Positions 15,024-23,551 of a stretch of 64,000 nucleotides of DNA are shown here, piece by piece. The notes beneath the pieces are model-generated. The model saw only the letters and a list, made by a program, of their open reading frames with translations, was not told the origin of the DNA and ran no database searches. The stretch spans positions 1 through 64,000 of IMG/VR virus record IMGVR_UViG_3300042379_000183. One strand, 5' to 3'. Position numbers and translations under genes: made by a program. Position 1 is the stretch's first letter. Each line of letters starts with the position of its first letter. This DNA is from a virus.

Positions 15024-15193
15024 TGTTTAGTTATCAAATCTGCGTAACCGACAATTTCATTTTTGTCATTACGCGAATATGTAACTCTAGTATTACCATT
15101 GTATTCAAAGTCCGCTAACTGTTCTTCAGTTATCTTCTTTTGATAGAATGGTTCCCAAGTATCTTTGTCTATCTTTCTAAACCAGCAATCCAT
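15014..15193 (-). CDS. Small protein, 59 aa, ends inside the hammerhead ribozyme
   Basis: A strong AAAGGAG site precedes the ATG. The protein begins MDCWFRKIDKDTWEPFYQKK and is polar and charged. It contains ITEEQLADFEYNGNTRVTYS and no recognisable domain. Its stop codon TGA is part of the ribozyme core sequence CTGATGA, so ribosomes finishing this gene would sit on the ribozyme and could control its folding. The coupling idea is inference. The gene itself is supported by its RBS and codon content. Confidence 0.65.
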   Translation of the reverse strand: MDCWFRKIDKDTWEPFYQKKITEEQLADFEYNGNTRVTYSRNDKNEIVGYADLITKQYS

Positions 15194-15204
15194 TTTAGTC
15201 TCCT

Positions 15205-15303
15205 TTAGAGTGGGATGATATTAGTGTAGACAAGTAATCCAAAGACTATTGCAAATACTATCAATGCACAATCCCAGAATTGGTTTTCTTTTTCGTTAGA
15301 CAT
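15205..15303 (-). CDS. Small single-pass membrane protein, 32 aa
   Basis: The start at 15303 is preferred over the longer frame because AAGGA lies six bases upstream and the codon overlaps the stop of the preceding gene. The peptide begins MSNEKENQFWD and continues with one hydrophobic helix (CALIVFAIVFGLLVYTNIIP). A charged N-terminus with one membrane helix is the only visible feature. Function unknown. Confidence 0.55.
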   Translation of the reverse strand: MSNEKENQFWDCALIVFAIVFGLLVYTNIIPL

Positions 15304-15496
15304 ACGTTTCCTTTTCAAGGTAATCAGACAGACGAGAGATTCTTTCGGCATAACAATTCGACATATATCGTGCTTGTTCCTCATGTGACTTATACTGTAG
15401 ATAAAGCTTCTTAGCGTCTGCAAGTTCTAGTCTTGCGTATTCAGTTGAATCGATTTGTTTAAAAAGTTTCTTTACAATAATCAATAGATGGTTCAT
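15296..15496 (-). CDS. Hypothetical helical protein, 66 aa
   Basis: The frame opens MNHLLIIVKKLFKQ and is mostly a charged amphipathic helix (YARLELADAKKLYLQY...EEQARYMSNCYAERISRL). It is the first gene after the second 30-bp element and a terminator, so it should head a transcription unit running down to the exported protein gene. The ribosome site before the ATG is weak. No family recognised. Confidence 0.55.
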   Translation of the reverse strand: MNHLLIIVKKLFKQIDSTEYARLELADAKKLYLQYKSHEEQARYMSNCYAERISRLSDYLEKETYV

Positions 15497-15531
15497 ATTT
15501 AAATAGAGTTAAGGGCGATATGCTATTTGCT

Positions 15532-15561
15532 TATCATATAAGATACCATTATTTCCGCGTT
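15532..15561 (-). promoter_or_regulatory. 30-bp conserved element, copy B (putative promoter)
   Basis: 27 of 30 bases are identical with 14537-14566. It lies directly behind a terminator (15573-15595) and upstream of the small-gene cluster 15496-14953, which is where a promoter would be expected. The motif is unlike the 20-bp element at 9937, 17308 and 36905, so a different polymerase or sigma factor may read it. Confidence 0.58.
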
Positions 15562-15572
15562 TTATTTTGATT

Positions 15573-15595
15573 AAAAACCCCACTCATTGGTGGGG
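15573..15595 (-). terminator. Rho-independent terminator after the lysis module
   Basis: On the minus strand CCCCAC, a short loop and GTGGGG form a 6-bp GC-rich stem followed by TTTTT. It follows the 48-aa membrane protein gene that ends at 15610 and closes the lysis transcription unit. Confidence 0.85.
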
Positions 15596-15609
15596 CAAAT
15601 AAAAACATT

Positions 15610-15756
15610 TTAGACTTTGTTATATAGCTCGAAAAGAGTTTTTACTTTTTCTTCCATCATTTTAAGTCTTACATCCATCTTAGCAAAAAGCACAATGACC
15701 ATAACAACCGCAACGCCGATAGGCCAAAGTTTGCTTACTGTATCTAATACATCCAT
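15610..15756 (-). CDS. Small membrane protein of the lysis module, 48 aa
   Basis: GGAG lies four to five bases before an ATG that opens a 48-codon frame. Residues about 10-25 (LWPIGVAVVMVIVLFAKMD) form one membrane helix, followed by a charged amphipathic helix (VRLKMMEEKVKTLFELYNKV). It lies between the lysozyme gene and a terminator. A helix plus a charged cytoplasmic tail fits a holin- or antiholin-like accessory, but other roles are possible. Confidence 0.6.
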   Translation of the reverse strand: MDVLDTVSKLWPIGVAVVMVIVLFAKMDVRLKMMEEKVKTLFELYNKV

Positions 15757-15781
15757 AGCATCTCCGACAAATCACTAACAA

Positions 15782-16285
15782 CTATTTAGCTGAAAAACAT
15801 TTACTTTCAGCTACTCTTCGTTTTGTTAGACCTTTTAGCACGATACCTCCTGCTTTATTCCAGCAAAGAAATTCATTTGCGGCTTCACTATATTCTAATC
15901 GATTTACAAGCCTACGTAACGTACTTGCTTGTAGATTTCCAACGCCAACATTAAAAGCAAAGTCAGTTAATGCGGCTTCTTGGTTAACTGTTAATGGTGC
16001 ACTGATATATTTTAGTACACCCTTATTTGCTGTTTTCAGGTCTTCCTCTAACCAGAGATCAGCAGTTTCTTGATTTATTAAAGGGAAAGTAGTTTGGAGC
16101 CATTGATCTGCTTCTAATTTACTTTTACCTTCTTCCAAATGTTTTTTTAAACTATATCTAGAAACTAATCTTCCCCATCCTTGAGTAGGTAATCCATGTG
16201 GATGAGGATCCCAATACGATTTCAGAAAACAGCGCTCAAATGGTTTTGCAAGAGATGCAGCTAATTCTGCAACATCCTTATTCAT
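15782..16285 (-). CDS. T4/P21-type lysozyme (GH24 endolysin), 167 aa
   Basis: The enzyme cleaves the glycan strands of peptidoglycan at lysis. The active-site block FERCFLKSYWDPHPHGLPTQ then GWG gives the catalytic triad Glu17, Asp26 and Thr34, with spacing close to T4 lysozyme. Later segments VNQEAALTDFAFNVGVGNLQ and the R..E...F..W..AGG.VLKGL..RR end match the family. Length is normal. There is no signal peptide, so export would depend on a holin, which fits the membrane proteins on both sides. Confidence 0.92.
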   Translation of the reverse strand: MNKDVAELAASLAKPFERCFLKSYWDPHPHGLPTQGWGRLVSRYSLKKHLEEGKSKLEADQWLQTTFPLINQETADLWLEEDLKTANKGVLKYISAPLTVNQEAALTDFAFNVGVGNLQASTLRRLVNRLEYSEAANEFLCWNKAGGIVLKGLTKRRVAESKCFSAK

Positions 16286-16300
16286 AATATTCTTTCGTTG

Positions 16301-16405
16301 TTAGCATGTGTGATAAAAGAGAATCATAACACATACAAAAAGAATTACTGCCGTTACAAGAATTAGAAACCATGATGCTATTTGTGTAACATCATCTTCT
16401 TGCAT
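16301..16405 (-). CDS. Very small membrane protein, 34 aa (holin-like)
   Basis: Stop and start of the two genes overlap as TAATG at 16403-16407, so this 34-codon frame is translationally coupled to the upstream 3-TM protein. After an acidic start (MQEDDVTQIASW) the chain is a single hydrophobic helix (FLILVTAVILFVCVMILFYH). Its position directly before the lysozyme gene suggests a holin, pinholin or antiholin role. The exact overlap is the main evidence that it is real. Confidence 0.6.
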   Translation of the reverse strand: MQEDDVTQIASWFLILVTAVILFVCVMILFYHTC

Positions 16406-16956
16406 TACGCACCCTTATACGCTGTATTTGCAGATCCGCCGAAGGCAGCTTTAGCAGCTCTTTGGCCAAACCAATAGGATAATACCAAAATAACAATAGA
16501 CATGTCTGATGATGTCCATACGGCAAGTACTGCTTGTTGCCATTGATCTGGAGCAGCCTTTAATGCAGTTTGTAGTTGAGCCCATTTTACAATAGAATAG
16601 AATGAGAACGCTGCATACGTAATAGCCGGTCTAACAAGACTCGAAACAAAATCGAGTAATATAAATAAATAAAAGGCAGGTGTAAGAACCCACCCACTCA
16701 TATTATATCCTTTGGCCGCATCAAGTAGCTGCACACCAAATGAATGGACTGGTTGATGTAATCCTTTAGACTCTTCGATATCAGCAGTTGCTGAAATCTC
16801 TTCCATCTTGTAAATATGTTCTTGTGATTTAGCTTTGATTTGTAAATCCATCATTGCTAATTCATGAAGATTGTCTTGTTTCCTTTGAAAGAACTTAAAG
16901 ATCTCTGTTGCAAATGGTGCAAAGAAACCAAATCCTGCAGATAGTAATTCTATCAT
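16405..16956 (-). CDS. Multi-helix phage membrane protein, putative holin, 183 aa
   Basis: The N-terminal part is a charged helix (FFQRKQDNLHELAMMDLQIK). Three hydrophobic segments follow, near residues 88-110 (WVLTPAFYLFILLDFVSSLV), 112-125 and 150-165 (MSIVILVLSYWFGQRAAK). This layout is typical of the '3TM' phage holin or virion-associated membrane proteins found beside lysozyme genes in phages of aquatic bacteria. It lies directly upstream of the small TM gene and lysozyme. Confidence 0.7.
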   Translation of the reverse strand: MIELLSAGFGFFAPFATEIFKFFQRKQDNLHELAMMDLQIKAKSQEHIYKMEEISATADIEESKGLHQPVHSFGVQLLDAAKGYNMSGWVLTPAFYLFILLDFVSSLVRPAITYAAFSFYSIVKWAQLQTALKAAPDQWQQAVLAVWTSSDMSIVILVLSYWFGQRAAKAAFGGSANTAYKGA

Positions 16957-16957
16957 T

Positions 16958-17203
16958 TTATAACCTTAACGTACAGATTAACCCAAGGGAACCACCTAAT
17001 GCAGTAGCAACGAAATCCATTGGATCAGGTGTTCCTTTTCCTGAGACTTTATCATAGATCTCTTTAGCTGCACCAATAGCTATAGCAAGACCTAGGCCTG
17101 CTTGCCAACCAAAAATATAATGACCTGCCGCAAACAAAATAACCCCACCTAACGCATGTAATGCTTTATCATATGGGATACTGGATAACAAAGGAATTTG
17201 CAT
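16958..17203 (-). CDS. Small membrane protein of the lysis module, 81 aa
   Basis: The pattern DKALHALGGVILFAAGHYIF, GLGLAIAIGAAKEIYDK and TPDPMDFVATALGG is shared with small phage and bacterial membrane proteins of the YfiM-like type. Conserved His (about 16), Glu/Asp and Gly residues lie inside two to three hydrophobic segments. It is first in the lysis operon, 105 bp behind the promoter-like element 17308-17327. It may be a holin component or regulator. Confidence 0.68.
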   Translation of the reverse strand: MQIPLLSSIPYDKALHALGGVILFAAGHYIFGWQAGLGLAIAIGAAKEIYDKVSGKGTPDPMDFVATALGGSLGLICTLRL

Positions 17204-17328
17204 ATGATTCTCCTAACAAATTGATACTTACTTTAGTTAATTTTATTATTCTCAACTGGACTAGGACTAACATAATTAGAAAAGGGATATAATAGGGGGA
17301 CGTCGTAGGGTTAAGTTAACGGGTTGGT
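17204..17328 (-). other. Leader region of the lysis operon
   Basis: This stretch has no convincing gene. It holds the promoter-like element (17308-17327) and an AT-rich leader before the 81-aa gene. On the minus strand CCCCCTATTATATCCC lies about 15 bp after the element. I see no terminator. Confidence 0.5.
17308..17327 (-). promoter_or_regulatory. Putative phage promoter element, copy 2 (upstream of lysis genes)
   Basis: All 20 bp are identical to 9937-9956 (CAACCCGTTAACTTAACCC plus one C). The copy lies in the gap between the acetyltransferase-like gene and the lysis operon and points the same way as these genes. Conservation in non-coding DNA at three module boundaries supports a promoter. 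Confidence 0.68.
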
Positions 17329-17490
17329 CTAAGTAGGAATGTCATATTCAATAGTAAATCTAGTTCTGAAAATAAACAAATTAAAGCGGTCCAAGAGGGC
17401 AAGTGAGCCCGCAAGGGATACCACAGGGATGCCACCAAAAAATTTCTTGATGGTGGCCCAATCTGGTACCTTCTTGGGGCTTCTCCATGC
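17329..17490 (-). other. Possible readthrough extension or small ORF after the GNAT-like gene
   Basis: After the TAG stop of the acetyltransferase-like gene (17491-17493) the same frame stays open for 53 more codons, giving a protein-like sequence (residues such as KKVPDWATIKKFFGGIPVV and SLAGSLALLDRFNLFIFRTR) before a second TAG at 17329. There is no ATG in this frame, and a GTG near the middle is a weak alternative start. The stretch is richer in G+C than its surroundings and includes a hairpin GCCACCA/TGGTGGC. Amber readthrough, a diverged gene or an RNA element are all possible. Confidence 0.35.
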
Positions 17491-17979
17491 CTAGCCTACC
17501 ATCAGTTTCGGACTAATGATTGGCATATTGTAATGAGACGTTTTCTTAAGACTAATATGACCTCTTCTTTCCCAACCTAGCTTCTCTAAAATACGTGTAA
17601 AGATGTAATGCTCATCTAAATGACTACCTACTGAGAATACAAATTGATATTTATTTTTCTCAGCATATTCTAACATGGCATCATGTAAAATCCTAATTGC
17701 ACGATATGCTGCATGTCCTTTTAATACAGAACAATAATATTGTTGTTGGAGTACGCTATGTCTAAAGTGTAAACTACCTCCAGCATCTGCATAGATCCAA
17801 GCAACAATTTTATTGTCTATTTCTAAAGCTCTTACAAATTTCTTTCTTCTTATTGCAAGTGATAAATTAGCTATTGCAAATTCAAAATCAATTGGTAAGA
17901 ATTCATAATCATTTTGATCCGCATACAATTCAATACAATAACGTACTTGTTGAAATGTTTGGATATTAATGAGATTCAT
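17491..17979 (-). CDS. GNAT-like acetyltransferase, 162 aa
   Basis: The order of strands and helices and the late segment FVFSVGSHLDEHYIFTRIL then EKLGWERRGHISLKK resemble GNAT N-acetyltransferases that occur in phages next to tail genes. RIGxG-type acetyl-CoA binding residues are not obvious, so catalytic activity is uncertain. Such proteins are often small and located just downstream of tail fibre genes. The substrate is unknown. The gene ends in TAG followed by an open in-frame extension. Confidence 0.55.
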   Translation of the reverse strand: MNLINIQTFQQVRYCIELYADQNDYEFLPIDFEFAIANLSLAIRRKKFVRALEIDNKIVAWIYADAGGSLHFRHSVLQQQYYCSVLKGHAAYRAIRILHDAMLEYAEKNKYQFVFSVGSHLDEHYIFTRILEKLGWERRGHISLKKTSHYNMPIISPKLMVG

Positions 17980-17996
17980 TTGAAGTTAGAATCGCA

Positions 17997-18413
17997 TTAG
18001 GTTGGTGCCACTGGCCAAGTAATATTAAATGGATCTGTTTGAGTAGTTATATCCCTTAATGCTTGACGGTAGTCTTTCCACGACTGTGAGATGGGAATAC
18101 CAGTGTCTGTGGCTTTTACTACTCGCCAGTCTGATTGTTCAAGTAATCTATTTCTTTGGCCTTTAATCTCCGTCCATTGTATATTTAATCTTACTTCTGG
18201 ACTACGTAAATCTTCCCATTTTTTATCTGTCCAATTCCAAGTACATTGAATGTAAGGCTGTGGTGGAAAGGGAATTATATTACCATTTTCAACGTAACCT
18301 TCTATCATATTATCAGGCATCGGTACACAGGCCTCACCTTCGTTTGATTCTTCATGAGAAGTATAGCGTGTAATTTGTCCTGTATTTATTTTATATATAT
18401 AATAGTTATTCAT
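17997..18413 (-). CDS. Tail assembly chaperone-like protein, 138 aa
   Basis: The C-terminal half has RNRLLEQSDWRVVKATDTG and SWKDYRQALRDITTQTDP, ending ITWPVAP. This is the signature of the phage tail assembly chaperone family often found behind tail fibre or tip genes (R..LL..SDW...W..YRQALRDI..Q....WP..P). It probably helps fold or attach the tip or fibre protein encoded just before it. The start overlaps the tip gene stop as ATGA. Confidence 0.8.
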   Translation of the reverse strand: MNNYYIYKINTGQITRYTSHEESNEGEACVPMPDNMIEGYVENGNIIPFPPQPYIQCTWNWTDKKWEDLRSPEVRLNIQWTEIKGQRNRLLEQSDWRVVKATDTGIPISQSWKDYRQALRDITTQTDPFNITWPVAPT

Positions 18414-21400
18414 CGTTTTACTTCGAGTAAGGTTATTGAACCGCTTGAATAGGCAAACTGGTAAGGCAGTGCAGCCCCTCCGTTATTATCCTGTAAGTAC
18501 AGTCCGATTGTAACTGTACCATTACCAAAAGTGAAAGCTTTAGTCGGCATTGTTAAAACATTAAATCCGACATTTGGAAAAATTGAAAATGCAAGATTAT
18601 CTACTAGAGTATATACCCCTCCAGAATAGTACATTAATGCAAAACGTATTGATCCGCCACCTAAGGTATATAGACAACTAGCATTTATAATAATCGGGAA
18701 ACCGGTAGAAGCTATTGAAGCGCTTACAATATGATGTGGATATGAAGGAGTGCTACCTGCTGCTAAATTTATAAATCCTGCAGCTTGGCTTGCTGTTCTT
18801 AGTACTGTTATGTTTTCAGAAAGAATTTTAGATGTAATTATTGCATTAGTTGCTACATTACCAGTTTGGACTACAGGACCATTTAAATAAATTGCAGCAC
18901 CTGTACTTACAATACTAGAAGTTTGGCCGCCCATTGCAAACTGACCTTGGTTATTCAATAAAATACCTTGACCAGTCATTGCACCTGTATTAACATTAAA
19001 CCCAGGACTATTACTTCCAAGAGTTAGAGAGCCTGCACTAATATCGCCTAAATTAGATTGAATTGCAGCTAAAGAAGTTGTATATATTGAACCGGCTACT
19101 ACTGAGCCACTTACTAATAAATTACCATTTATCTTTTGTGAAAAAATAACCCAGCCTTGAGAGTTGGGTTGTAACATTCTTGTCTCAGCAAAACCAGTTC
19201 CATAGATTGTAACTACATCACCAGGCTGAGCAGCTCCTCCATTATTCGGCGCTGCGGCTATAACTGCGGATGCTGCATTATCAGACCAAACCGTTCCAGA
19301 AGTAGTTGCATTTATAGATGCTCTTATTTGTTGAATCCAAGCAGATCCATTATATACCCATGTAGCTTTGGTTGCTCCATTTAACTGCTCATACCAAATA
19401 TCACCATTATATAGTGTTCCTGTAGGTGCATTAATTTGATTGAATATTCTATTGGTTGTAGCATTAGTCACATTACTAGGTACGCCGCTTACGCCACTCC
19501 AAGTTGCTAAAGTGGCTGCTTGAGCTGCGATTGCATTCAATAAAGCCTGTCTTGCATTATAATAATTTACAAATGAATTTTTAAAAGAAGTAGCATTAAT
19601 AGGAGTATCATAACCAATACTATAATACACCGGACTTAATGTTGCTAAATAGTTTACTAGTGCAGTATATGCTGTTTGATAAGCGGTTGGGCTTGCACCT
19701 AACGCATATGCTTTTGTATTAATGTCTGTATATTCGCCAGTTATAGCTTCCATTTCGCGAACTATTGCAGGTTTTTCATCTCTAGATAAGTAAGAATCAG
19801 AAACAATAATTGCGATATCACTATTTGCAGTATTTGCAGAAGCCTGAGCAGCAATTGCTGAACCATTAGCATTAATAGCAGTATTATATGCAGTTGTAGC
19901 ATTATTGTTTGCAGTAGACGCATTGGTTAGTGCAGTTGATGCATTACTTACTACAGTGTTTGCAGCTGTACTGCCAATATATAATGTACCACCATCCCAA
20001 GTTAAACTACTACTTGCATCACCTACTTTAAACTTATAACCAGCTGTACCTGTAGAATCATAACCTAAAAAGAAACCAGCTGTAGCTGAAGAGTAATTTG
20101 CTTTACCACCAACAATAGAGCCTGTATTGTCCATTGTCAAAGCGCCTACATTAGCAGTAATAGCTTGTAGACTACCTACTTTAAATGAGCTAAGGTATGG
20201 TAAGCTCCAAGTAGTTGCTGTATCGTCTTGTGGGGTAATACCATCACTTTGGAATTGAGCTTGTATACCTGTTAGGCTAACTGGAACAGGTGACCATCCT
20301 ACTGGAGTTGCACCATTAATTGTAGTACCAACAATCACACTAGGAATTGTTACCGCTGAAGCAGATAAAATATAAGCTCTATGAGTCTGTGCGCCTGACT
20401 TACCTAATTGAGTAAGAACTACCGGTGTTGACCACTCTGTAGATAGAATCTCATCTGTAAGATCTGGACTATACGCCGTAGCACTAGTAATCCAAAGAGG
20501 ATCACTACCTGACGGAAGAACTTTAAGCCAACTATTAGCTAATGTTCCAGGGGATGTAATAGCCTTACTTGCAAATGTGTAAGTGACTGTACCAGGATTG
20601 TCCGTTACAGAAGCTAAGGCACTTCTCTTATATACAGTAACTAGAGCAGAGTCAGAACTTACTGCATTATACTTATCTAATGTAATTGTAGCAACATTAG
20701 AGAAACCGCTTTCTAGATCTCGAGAAGATACTAAAATTACTTTATAGAGAAGGTCACCGTATTCTGAAGATGGATCAACATACGTATTATTAAATGAAGT
20801 TCCAATTTGATTATATACAGCTACTGCTGGAGCAACTACCGCCTTAGCTCTGTATACTTTAGTTAATGAGTGATCAAAGTAAGATAAGCCACCAGTCCTT
20901 GTTGCTGGAATTGTCCAAGTCAAATATACAACTTGATTAAAGTCACCAGCCAGTATTGCTACTAAGTTTGTAGCATTAGGCGGTACCATTGGAGTATCGA
21001 GATTAACAGCTAATGTTGCGTCAGTAGTTGTTAGAGCAGATGTAGTAGTATTAGTAAAAGCTTTTACACCAAAAATACCGCTACTTACACCTAAGTCTGG
21101 TACATAAAATGGATAGGTAGTAGCTCTACCAATCTCATTAAAAGCAGGTTGTCCATTAGAGTTCAAGTCTCCAGATTTATGAAAATATAAAATATAACCA
21201 CTAATTGATGGACCTGAAGAAAGCTCCCATGTTAATGTCCCTGGAGAATTTGTAAGTACATTGCTGCCTGGTGTAAACGTAAGAGATGCAGGAGCAGCTA
21301 AAGCAAAATTGTATAAGTTAGGTGATACTACTAATTGAGCTGGTTTGACCGACCATGCTAATTGTGTATAATCAAATCTACTTCCTGTTACCTCACAAAT

Positions 21401-23551
21401 AGCACCGTCTTGTAACTTAATATCATTTACTTTAACATAAAAGTTAGCTGAAGCTCCAATATTAAGAGTTGTACTATCTAACTTAATAATATCACCAGGT
21501 TCCAAATACTTATCTTTTACAATATATTCAAATTTTACACCAATCGCTGATCGGCTGGTTCTCACCATTTCTTCAGCTTTTGCTAAAGCATGATAATAGT
21601 CTGTAACACCCTCTGCATACACTTCAGTTTCAAGCTTAACTTGATTGTCTTCAGCAAGCATTGCTAAATAAATTGTATCCGTTACTGCAGTATTTACAAA
21701 TGAAGAAAAGGCTTCATTCCTACTACTCCAAAACATAGTGTTATCTGGAGCAGTTAGTGTAGCACCTGCTGCTCTAGCACCGCCAGAATCATTTGCAGTA
21801 ATAGTAATAACGTATTCTATATTTGCAGTTAAAGAACGAGTAGTTGATGCAACAGTTTGCCAATTATCATGACTAGTAGTATGACTAGTAGAACCTCCAG
21901 CAATGGTAACAGTAAGTGAATTATCTGCAGTAAATTTTAATGTATATGTTCCAGTTATCTTTGGAATAACTTTCCAAGTCATTGATGTCTCATAAGTACC
22001 ACCAGACCATACACCATAGTTGTTTAAGAAAATTCCACCTGGAAGGGGTGAGCCTTGCGAGTTTACAACATCATAACCAGACATTGGACTATAGCGTTTA
22101 GAACCGATACCTCGAATTAATTGTTGTGTTATTTTTGGTGGCCAAGAAACAGAATCATCTTTAAAGTTATTGGCTTCATTACTAAATTTAACTGTACAAC
22201 TATTTAATCGTTCGCTTGATGACGGCCAATTAAGTGAGACTTGTTTGTCATGTGCAAGATTATCATCAGTTAACGTAGTGGCTAAATTAATAGCTGCATT
22301 AGTTAGTGGATATTGAAGATTTAATTTATAAGTACCCTGTGACCAAACAAGTCTTGCATCACCCATTGTAAATAAAATAGATTCAACATTTTGTCTAATT
22401 GGTTTTGTAACATCAATGATTATGTTACATTCGTATAAGGGTAAATCTTTAGTTGTAATGTTTCTACCAACTTGAGCTTGCCCTCCAACTGCTGGTGTAT
22501 AATCTGTTGTCTGATAAATTTTACCACCAACATTAACGCCAGATTGGACTGTTGTTGCACAAATTAGACTTGCATCATAGAATGATTTCAAATCAATTTG
22601 AGATAATGACAACCCCTTGCCTGATATATTATCTAATAAATAATCTAACAGACATAGAGAAGGATTATTAGAGTAACTTGCATTTGCTGCTAGCCCATAA
22701 GTACCAGTACCGGCATCATAGGTAATTGCTTTTACTAATTTACCTTCAATTAAAGTTTGAATATCTGGAACTTTGTCAAATTGTGGATTATCTCTATCGA
22801 GTCTGACAACTGCTGAAAGATAAGCTAATCCAGTAAAATTAGATTCTGCTCTTTCATTAAAATTTTTAGTTAATAAAGCGTCTACACCACCATTGTAAAA
22901 GTAAGAAAGACGTAATGCAGCGACTGGATTTTGATCAGCAGCCCATGCATTGTTTCTAAACACCCAATCATAAGAACTAACATATGATTCACCAATCCCT
23001 GGGTCATCTAGGTATTGACTACTATTAATGACTACATCATGTACAGCATGAATTGGACCTTGGCATAAAGCTTGCTGAAAGAATAAAAATTCATTCTTGG
23101 TTCCATTAAGGTCTTCATCTAATTTCTTAGTACCAACAGCATCATAATACGTGGTTACAGTTGTATCATAGGCAGGGTACCCGTCTTGTCCTCCTACTGC
23201 CTCATGATGTGTTACGGTATCATATGAACCCGCTGGAGTCGAATTAGCACCAGTACTAAATGTCTTATTTGCCGCATTCGCAGCATAAATAAAATTGCTT
23301 GCAGTATTATGATAAACTCTGGCACCACCTACCATAGCACGGCCATATACAATTGGTAGTGAGGTTACACCACCATCAACAATCATTTCAAAACCCTTAC
23401 GGGCTTCTGCTGCCTCTCTTGCAGCTGCTCTCATTTTTGAAGCTTGAATACTCTGATACGCTATAGAGGCAATCGTGGCATAAATTGAAATAATCTGCAT
23501 TGTAGTCACAGTGAGCTGCATTGCAGCAGCAATTGCGGCAATTATGGCCAT
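18410..23551 (-). CDS. J-like tail tip / host specificity protein, about 1713 aa
   Basis: This is the central tail tip protein that contacts the host receptor and starts DNA entry. The start at 23551 (TAATG overlap with the upstream gene, good RBS) gives an N-terminal hydrophobic segment (MAIIAAIAAAMQLTVTTMQI) followed by GGVTSLPIVYGRAMVGGARV, typical of lambda J-type tip proteins. The middle contains a PA14-like block (SMTWKVIPKITGTYTLKFTA) and fibronectin-III-like beta domains. The C-terminal part has Ala/Asn-rich helical heptads (STALTNASTANNNATTAYNT), then KPAIVREMEAITGEY, and a beta-rich end. Known J proteins are about 1100-1300 aa, so this is long. Confidence 0.88.
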   Translation of the reverse strand: MAIIAAIAAAMQLTVTTMQIISIYATIASIAYQSIQASKMRAAAREAAEARKGFEMIVDGGVTSLPIVYGRAMVGGARVYHNTASNFIYAANAANKTFSTGANSTPAGSYDTVTHHEAVGGQDGYPAYDTTVTTYYDAVGTKKLDEDLNGTKNEFLFFQQALCQGPIHAVHDVVINSSQYLDDPGIGESYVSSYDWVFRNNAWAADQNPVAALRLSYFYNGGVDALLTKNFNERAESNFTGLAYLSAVVRLDRDNPQFDKVPDIQTLIEGKLVKAITYDAGTGTYGLAANASYSNNPSLCLLDYLLDNISGKGLSLSQIDLKSFYDASLICATTVQSGVNVGGKIYQTTDYTPAVGGQAQVGRNITTKDLPLYECNIIIDVTKPIRQNVESILFTMGDARLVWSQGTYKLNLQYPLTNAAINLATTLTDDNLAHDKQVSLNWPSSSERLNSCTVKFSNEANNFKDDSVSWPPKITQQLIRGIGSKRYSPMSGYDVVNSQGSPLPGGIFLNNYGVWSGGTYETSMTWKVIPKITGTYTLKFTADNSLTVTIAGGSTSHTTSHDNWQTVASTTRSLTANIEYVITITANDSGGARAAGATLTAPDNTMFWSSRNEAFSSFVNTAVTDTIYLAMLAEDNQVKLETEVYAEGVTDYYHALAKAEEMVRTSRSAIGVKFEYIVKDKYLEPGDIIKLDSTTLNIGASANFYVKVNDIKLQDGAICEVTGSRFDYTQLAWSVKPAQLVVSPNLYNFALAAPASLTFTPGSNVLTNSPGTLTWELSSGPSISGYILYFHKSGDLNSNGQPAFNEIGRATTYPFYVPDLGVSSGIFGVKAFTNTTTSALTTTDATLAVNLDTPMVPPNATNLVAILAGDFNQVVYLTWTIPATRTGGLSYFDHSLTKVYRAKAVVAPAVAVYNQIGTSFNNTYVDPSSEYGDLLYKVILVSSRDLESGFSNVATITLDKYNAVSSDSALVTVYKRSALASVTDNPGTVTYTFASKAITSPGTLANSWLKVLPSGSDPLWITSATAYSPDLTDEILSTEWSTPVVLTQLGKSGAQTHRAYILSASAVTIPSVIVGTTINGATPVGWSPVPVSLTGIQAQFQSDGITPQDDTATTWSLPYLSSFKVGSLQAITANVGALTMDNTGSIVGGKANYSSATAGFFLGYDSTGTAGYKFKVGDASSSLTWDGGTLYIGSTAANTVVSNASTALTNASTANNNATTAYNTAINANGSAIAAQASANTANSDIAIIVSDSYLSRDEKPAIVREMEAITGEYTDINTKAYALGASPTAYQTAYTALVNYLATLSPVYYSIGYDTPINATSFKNSFVNYYNARQALLNAIAAQAATLATWSGVSGVPSNVTNATTNRIFNQINAPTGTLYNGDIWYEQLNGATKATWVYNGSAWIQQIRASINATTSGTVWSDNAASAVIAAAPNNGGAAQPGDVVTIYGTGFAETRMLQPNSQGWVIFSQKINGNLLVSGSVVAGSIYTTSLAAIQSNLGDISAGSLTLGSNSPGFNVNTGAMTGQGILLNNQGQFAMGGQTSSIVSTGAAIYLNGPVVQTGNVATNAIITSKILSENITVLRTASQAAGFINLAAGSTPSYPHHIVSASIASTGFPIIINASCLYTLGGGSIRFALMYYSGGVYTLVDNLAFSIFPNVGFNVLTMPTKAFTFGNGTVTIGLYLQDNNGGAALPYQFAYSSGSITLLEVKR

